64,000 bases of DNA, taken from positions 59,377 to 123,376 of the forward strand of contig SVMI01000007.1 of assembly GCA_015067495.1 (NCBI GenBank), written 5' to 3'. Positions 59,741 through 64,000 of the stretch are shown piece after piece. Source of the DNA: Oscillospiraceae bacterium (GTDB taxonomy: Bacteria; Bacillota; Clostridia; Oscillospirales; Oscillospiraceae). Each line of letters starts with the position of its first letter. The stretch's first letter is position 1. The notes below the pieces were generated by a model. The model was not told where the DNA came from. It did not search any database and was given only the letters and a program-made list of their open reading frames with translations. Both the position numbers and the translations under genes were made by a program.

Positions 59741-62359
59741 TTACTCCGCTGCCTCTTCCGGTTTTTTATGCTTCTTAATAAGCACTACCGCAGCGGCTGC
59801 GATGCCGCCCGCCACAAGAACACCGACAACGATCAACGTGATCCACAACCCCGCAGGATCCGCACCGCCGTCTGACGGATCGGTTTCATCCGTAGTACCG
59901 GGCGCAGTGGTGGCAGTGCTGCCTCCGTCGTCATCCGGATCTGTTGCTTCCATACCCTCTGTGGGATCCGTTTCTTCGGTTGCTTCGGTTTCGCCATCGG
60001 GACTGAATTTGCAGATCTGGCATCTGCCGGCCTTATTAAATTCGTGCGCTTCTTTTTCAACCGTTACGACGCCGCAGCCCTCGACGGTACATTCCTTCCA
60101 GTGTACATTCCCGTCGGACTTCCATCTGGAATCCTTATGACCGGTTGCGGGAATGATCAGCTCGTCGGTATCCATGATCTCTTCGCTGCCCTTGATGTTG
60201 CCGAAGATACCGTCGCAGGAATCGCAGTAGTAGTAAGCCTTTTTACCGTTTGCAGTGCAGGTCGCGTCTACCTTTTCCATCTTGGTAAGATTATGCTTGT
60301 GGGAAAGCTTCGGCTTGATGATATAGTTGCAGACGGTGCACACCTGATCTGAAGTCTCTGTTGCTTCCGGGCCGGGTGTATGCTTCTCTATGGTGTCATG
60401 GGCATCACAACCCGTTACTGTGCAGGCGTGGGCGTGACCGCGGGATGCCGTGTAGCCCCATTCGGTGCCATAGATGTGACTTCCGACTTTACCGTAGGGG
60501 GCACCGCAGAGGGAACATTTCGCCGGCTCCATGCAGGTGGCTGTGCCGCCGGTGTGGGCGAGCTTTGCGATGGTTCCCCAGGTGTTGATATTGGTGATCC
60601 GATTGGTGCCCTGGAAGTCCTCAAAGCATTTGCCGCACTCCTCGCAGGAATAATAGGCTTTCTTGCCGGGCTCACTGCAGGTCGCCTTGACTTCAGCCAC
60701 CTTCACGGGATTGCACACATGCTCCGGTATGTCGCAGGTGAAGTCGTAGCGCAGATCGATCTGGTCCTCGGTGCATGCGTCAAGGACTGCCGTCTTACCG
60801 TTGATTTTTGCCGATACAGAATATTCGCCCGTGTCAGGATCACACTTGAATGTGTAGCCCCCCGTTGTTTTCAGGTAGATAAACACGGCGTACTCATGTC
60901 CACCGATGAATTTGTCGACCCCGACCTTCATATACTTATTGGTCGTTAGGTCAAACCACTGGATACTGTTTTTGGTGACGTCATCGTCACTTGTATAGAA
61001 AGGAGCATAGGTCGTATCGCCGAGCGTCATGGTATAGTCAGGAAACGCTCCGTCCTTCGGCGGGTCTATATCCTGCACTTCGACCTTGCTGAGTTCAAGA
61101 GATTCTGTCTTTCGGAATTTATAGGTCACCGTAATGCAGCCATCCGCGAGCGTCGACTTTTGCACCTCGGCTTCCTTTCCGTTTACGGTTGCCGTAACGA
61201 GGGGTCTGTCATATTCGTCCGCGGCAAAAATATAGTCACCCGTGGGCTTCAGGGTAATGGAGACGGTATACGAAGTGGACGGCTGGAAGATATGCTCGTT
61301 TTGCTTGATGATGTTATCCTGACTGTCCAGCCATGCCACACCGTAGGCATAAAAATAACTCGAGAAATCAAGACGATCGTAGGATTCGTCCGCGCAGGAA
61401 ATATAGTATTTCGGTTCTTCTCCGGTCTTCGGCGCGGTCACATCCTTGATGTCCACATGGGTGATCTGCCGGGAGGGTTTGCAGACAAACTGAGCGGCAA
61501 CCACGATATGGGAATCGGCAGTGCCGCGGGTGTAGTCCGGAATAACCGTGGCGGTCTTTCCGTTGATGGTGGCACAGACCGCTGTAAAGGGCTTCCCGGG
61601 AGAGGCGAGAATATGGTTCGGATCCACAGCAAACTCGTATCCGACATTGTGTGCGAGAACAAGCTGTACCGTGTAGGTCTTTCCTTCCACAAAGGTGTCG
61701 TTGCTCGACATTTGCCTGCCGCCGTCATACCAGTAAAGATACTGCCCTATCGTTGCATCGCCGTAACCGTAATAGGTAGACACAGAGGTGATGGTAGATG
61801 CGTAGTATTCTTTGGAGACCTTATCTCCGGCATAGGGCTCCAGGATATCCGTAATCGTCACCGTATTGATCACCTGCGGTTTCGCTGCGGAGAAGGTGCA
61901 TCTGACGGTCAGATACTTGGTATTGGTCTTGCCGGCAACGTTGTACACGTTTGCGGAGTATTCGCCGTTTCCTGCGCCGGTTCCCACATTCGCAGTGACG
62001 GTAGTATAGCCGTTGGAATCGGTGGTGAAGGTATCGTCGTCCTTCGCCCAAACCTCAAATTCCACGATGTATACCATTCCACGTTCAAAAATACTGGTTT
62101 CACTCATGCGGTTTTGGGTCGCAACCGAACCCTCATACCAGTTCACGCTTTTGATTTCGTATTGCCCGGGAGAATAGGGTGTCACATCAAAGTCCGGGTG
62201 TTCCCCGACGACAGGGACTGCACAGTTGCGAATGCCGATACTGTCGCAGGTTTGGAAGTTTTCCTTTGCCGCGCTTGCTGTTATCGAGATAACGGCAAGC
62301 AGCATGACAATCGAGATCATTGCAACGATCAGTCGCTTGAAACAGGATGCCTTTTTCAC
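59741..62359 (-). CDS. Large membrane-anchored surface protein, paralogue of the 46825 product
   Basis: 872 residues; the start is GTG with AAGGAGG eight bases upstream. Sec signal (AVISITASA). Residues 35-560: four ~125-residue beta units, each with a W-x-D ... F-x-x-G-x-x-Y-x-V core (NDTFVEGKTYTVQLVL; DKFIGGHEYAVFIYLK) and a 'T/S-A-x-I-N-G-K-x-A' end. Then CxxC modules as in the 46825 protein (ATCSEPGKKAYYSCEECGKC, KCSLCGAPYG, VCTVCNYI, RCQICKFS), a Thr/Glu linker, one membrane helix and a KKHKKPEEAAE tail. First gene of the Cys-rich protein operon, with a palindrome and a hairpin upstream. Confidence 0.8.
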   Translation of the reverse strand: MKKASCFKRLIVAMISIVMLLAVISITASAAKENFQTCDSIGIRNCAVPVVGEHPDFDVTPYSPGQYEIKSVNWYEGSVATQNRMSETSIFERGMVYIVEFEVWAKDDDTFTTDSNGYTTVTANVGTGAGNGEYSANVYNVAGKTNTKYLTVRCTFSAAKPQVINTVTITDILEPYAGDKVSKEYYASTITSVSTYYGYGDATIGQYLYWYDGGRQMSSNDTFVEGKTYTVQLVLAHNVGYEFAVDPNHILASPGKPFTAVCATINGKTATVIPDYTRGTADSHIVVAAQFVCKPSRQITHVDIKDVTAPKTGEEPKYYISCADESYDRLDFSSYFYAYGVAWLDSQDNIIKQNEHIFQPSTSYTVSITLKPTGDYIFAADEYDRPLVTATVNGKEAEVQKSTLADGCITVTYKFRKTESLELSKVEVQDIDPPKDGAFPDYTMTLGDTTYAPFYTSDDDVTKNSIQWFDLTTNKYMKVGVDKFIGGHEYAVFIYLKTTGGYTFKCDPDTGEYSVSAKINGKTAVLDACTEDQIDLRYDFTCDIPEHVCNPVKVAEVKATCSEPGKKAYYSCEECGKCFEDFQGTNRITNINTWGTIAKLAHTGGTATCMEPAKCSLCGAPYGKVGSHIYGTEWGYTASRGHAHACTVTGCDAHDTIEKHTPGPEATETSDQVCTVCNYIIKPKLSHKHNLTKMEKVDATCTANGKKAYYYCDSCDGIFGNIKGSEEIMDTDELIIPATGHKDSRWKSDGNVHWKECTVEGCGVVTVEKEAHEFNKAGRCQICKFSPDGETEATEETDPTEGMEATDPDDDGGSTATTAPGTTDETDPSDGGADPAGLWITLIVVGVLVAGGIAAAAVVLIKKHKKPEEAAE

Positions 62360-62390
62360 AGTTTCTTCCTCCTTGATATAGAAGTTTTAT

Positions 62391-62406
62391 ATGTTCGCAC
62401 GAACAT
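62391..62406. promoter_or_regulatory. Palindromic operator candidate
   Basis: ATGTTCG-ca-CGAACAT, perfect 7-bp arms, 32 bp upstream of the GTG start of the 59741 gene. Possible binding site of the LuxR-type regulator; this is inferred. Confidence 0.5.
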
Positions 62407-62475
62407 CAGCCCCTCTTCCGCAGTGTGGGCAGCACTGCGTGTCCCCGGTCTGGGAACGTCACGGGACGAATAGCG

Positions 62476-62498
62476 AAAAAGCATACTTTCGTACGCTT
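62476..62498 (-). terminator. Weak hairpin with GAAA loop upstream of the 59741 gene
   Basis: On the - strand: AAGCGTAC-GAAA-GTATGCTT followed by TTT. Only the - strand RNA pairs fully (a G-U replaces a mismatch), so if it acts it attenuates the - operon. Confidence 0.45.
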
Positions 62499-62501
62499 CA
62501 A

Positions 62502-62760
62502 AAGGGTTTGTGGCGCGGCGCATGATACCATAGGTATCATGCGGAACCTTTTTATTCCACATGCCCTTCGTTAAACCTTGCAACTCTATTTTATCTCGAT
62601 ATCCCGTTCGTGTCGCCACACTTACCACACCAAAAAGTGTGGGTCCCACCCATTATTTCAAAAAAAGGGTAGGAAAAGTGTGGGATAATTTCAAAGAGGA
62701 CTGTATTATGCGCCGAACGGTTGTGCGCTTGGCATCTTTCTCTCTGTTTCTGCTGTCTCA
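62502..62760 (+). repeat. Direct repeat B: second copy of the luxR leader
   Basis: Same blocks, order and orientation as direct repeat A (GCATGATACC-ata-GGTATCATGC; CCCGTTCGTGTCGCCACACTT; AGAGGACTGTATTATGCGC). The outer stem differs in sequence but still pairs (AAAAGGGTT / AACCTTTTT), so the structure has been kept by paired changes. The likeness stops at codon ~17 of the luxR start. Confidence 0.85.
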
Positions 62761-62780
62761 GCTGTTGCTCATCAGCTTTT
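62708..62780 (+). pseudogene. Truncated 5' end of the luxR-type gene
   Basis: ATGCGCCGAACGGTTGTGCG codes MRRTVVRLASFSLFLLSQLL, matching MRRTVVRFAPFSLFLLS of the intact gene; after that the sequence jumps past ~24 codons (LLLIS resembles LLLIG further on) and then becomes unrelated. The frame runs on to 62956 across the hydrolase start without family likeness. It may still be translated as a leader ORF. Confidence 0.72.
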
Positions 62781-62793
62781 CTTATGATACAAT
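62765..62793 (+). promoter_or_regulatory. Promoter candidate of the hydrolase gene
   Basis: TTGCTC, 17 bases, TACAAT, about 40 bases before the ATG, inside the remnant of the luxR copy. It could let the hydrolase be expressed independently of the duplicated leader. Confidence 0.5.
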
Positions 62794-62831
62794 ATACGCG
62801 CTCGATCAGACCAACACAAAGGGAGTTACCT

Positions 62832-63752
62832 ATGAAAAAGTATGCCATCAGTCGGGAATTCTTCCCATGGAATCTTTTCGCACCGCCGATCAGCGAAAAA
62901 TTTCTGGCTTTGTCTGTTCCCCACATGAAACCGCCGAAGCGACTCTGGCGGGATAAGGAGCTGGATGTGATTACCTACAGCATTGTCAGCTACGACACAG
63001 AGAAGTTCCCATGTTTCGTGTTGTCTCCGAAAGGCATTCCTCAAAAAGCGCCTTGTCTGATTTATCTGCACGGCGGCGGCTTTGTGCTGGAGGCGGCGGG
63101 TTACCACTATGATAACGTCATGCGGTACGCCAAGGAAGTGGGCTGCAGAGTAGTCTTCCCTCTGTATCGGCTGGCACCGAAGCATCCGTTTCCTACGTTC
63201 TTTGAGGACTGCTACGCCGCTTTTTGCTGGGCTTACGACCATGCGGACGAATTGGGCGTTGATATTGAACACATCGGCATCGGCGGTGACAGCGCCGGCT
63301 CTTCCCTTGCTGTAGGCGTATGCCTGATGGCAAGGGAGCGGGAGCATCCGATCAAGTTCCGTTTCCAGATGCTCCCCTACCCCTTCCTGGACGCCCGGAA
63401 TGAAAGCGGTTCCTGCAAGCGCTTTACCGACACACCCATGTGGAATTCCACCCTGTCAGAACGAATCGGTCCTATGACCAAGGTAGACAAGCACGATCCC
63501 AACTACGTCTGGTATTCTCCCGTGGAAGCAGAAAGCTTCGAAGGGCTTCCGCCTGCCTATATCGAAACGGCGGAATTCGACTGCCTCCACGACGACGGCA
63601 TTCTCTATGCCGACTTGCTGCAAAAGGCCGGCATAGAAGTGACCCTGAATGAGACCAAAGGCACTATGCACGGTTTTGATATTGCCACCAAGGCACGCAT
63701 AACTCTGTATGCCTTGGAGCAGCGGATTCATTTTATGAAGCGGATGATATAA
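62832..63752 (+). CDS. Alpha/beta hydrolase, HSL-like (GDXG) esterase
   Basis: 306 residues from the ATG at 62832, six bases after AAAGGGAG. Cytoplasmic carboxylesterase of the hormone-sensitive-lipase group: oxyanion-hole HGGGFVLEA near residue 82, nucleophile in GIGGDSAGSS near residue 155, the acid in FDCLHDDG near residue 260 and the histidine in MHGFD near 284. Acts on short-chain esters in its relatives; the substrate here is unknown. It has its own terminator. Confidence 0.9.
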   Translation: MKKYAISREFFPWNLFAPPISEKFLALSVPHMKPPKRLWRDKELDVITYSIVSYDTEKFPCFVLSPKGIPQKAPCLIYLHGGGFVLEAAGYHYDNVMRYAKEVGCRVVFPLYRLAPKHPFPTFFEDCYAAFCWAYDHADELGVDIEHIGIGGDSAGSSLAVGVCLMAREREHPIKFRFQMLPYPFLDARNESGSCKRFTDTPMWNSTLSERIGPMTKVDKHDPNYVWYSPVEAESFEGLPPAYIETAEFDCLHDDGILYADLLQKAGIEVTLNETKGTMHGFDIATKARITLYALEQRIHFMKRMI

Positions 63753-63756
63753 CAAG

Positions 63757-63801
63757 CACACCCCAAGGAGCAGGCGTTCCCTTGGGGTGTGTTGCTTTTT
63801 C
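63757..63801 (+). terminator. Terminator of the hydrolase gene
   Basis: CACACCCCAAGG - 11-base loop - CCTTGGGGTGTG, then TTGCTTTTTT. Confidence 0.88.
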
Positions 63802-63881
63802 ACATAATACAGCGGTTCATTTCACGCTGTAGCGCCACCCGCCAAAGCGAAGCAGGGCGCAATTCGAAAAAAGAGTCAAAA

Positions 63882-64000
63882 CCTCCGGCTAAGCCGGAGG
63901 CTTGATTAAGCCCTAGAAGGGCATTTTACAGACTATTGCCCCTAAAGGGGCCCCGAAAGGTTTGCCGACCGCATTTCTTTCTCGGACCGCCCCTTAAGGG
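63882..64000. repeat. Array of short hairpins at the right edge
   Basis: CCTCCGGC-taa-GCCGGAGG, GCCCT-aga-AGGGC, GCCCCT-aaa-GGGGC and CCCCTTAAGGG follow each other closely. No gene is seen after 63752. The pattern may be the edge of an IS200/IS605-type element or a long REP-like repeat; the window ends before that can be judged. Confidence 0.4.

Noticed and set aside
62391-62406. LexA (SOS) box
   Set aside because: The Gram-positive box is CGAAC-N4-GTTCG; here the halves are in the opposite order (GTTCG-ca-CGAAC).

Overview
The window looks like chromosome from a gut Clostridium-class Firmicute, probably Oscillospirales/Ruminococcaceae. That placement rests on gene content and style: strong AGGAGG ribosome sites, TTGACA/TATAAT promoters, T-tailed hairpin terminators, fucose catabolism, BspA-type leucine-rich repeats with a dockerin, and many SipW-type exported proteins. 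It is an inference; no rRNA or marker gene is present.

Layout. 1-2860 (+): end of a fucose operon (fucI, fucU, AEC permease). 2858-7436: a divergent XRE regulator and a heterodimeric ABC multidrug-type exporter, preceded by a 19-codon leader ORF and a terminator (attenuation architecture). 7439-29792 (-): a 22-kb one-direction surface cluster with three SipW/ER-type signal peptidases, eleven proteins carrying SipW-type (TasA-like) signal sequences, one Sec-exported protein with an LPXTG-like tail, a 60-aa membrane protein and a 1.5-k-residue InlB/MucBP-type adhesin. Three of the SipW-type proteins are large beta-helix-like proteins and one of these ends in a Hint (hedgehog/intein) domain. A consensus promoter and a ~190-nt leader precede the cluster.

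30216-34174: a CASTOR/POLLUX-like membrane protein downstream of a YiaK-type dehydrogenase, then a divergent uridine kinase. 34176-40046 (-): an alpha-glucan locus (binding lipoprotein, two permeases, LacI regulator, malQ) with LacI/cre-like operators at its promoter. 40221-45761: a giant BspA-like LRR protein with a transglutaminase-like core and a dockerin.

45836-53538 (-): an operon joining a B. subtilis ydjI-ydjG-ydjH-like set (SPFH protein, double zinc ribbon, TPM domain) to two membrane-anchored surface proteins, a lipoprotein and two unknowns. 53561-62831: a membrane-bound LuxR-type regulator (+) and an opposite operon encoding a 1.2-k-residue protein with about ten tandem Cys-rich 60-aa repeats, two small unknowns and another surface protein. 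This ~8.7-kb segment is flanked by direct repeats of ~250 bp that contain the luxR leader and first codons; the right copy holds a truncated luxR start and lies upstream of an alpha/beta hydrolase (62832-63752). The last 120 bp is an array of small hairpins, perhaps the edge of a repeat or insertion element.

Main candidates for new biology: the SipW/TasA-like cluster with three signal peptidases that all carry cytoplasmic coiled-coil tails; the Hint-domain surface protein; the Cys-rich repeat protein and its direct-repeat-flanked neighbourhood; and the leader-peptide-controlled exporter. Starts were moved from the ORF track where a ribosome site clearly favoured a later codon.
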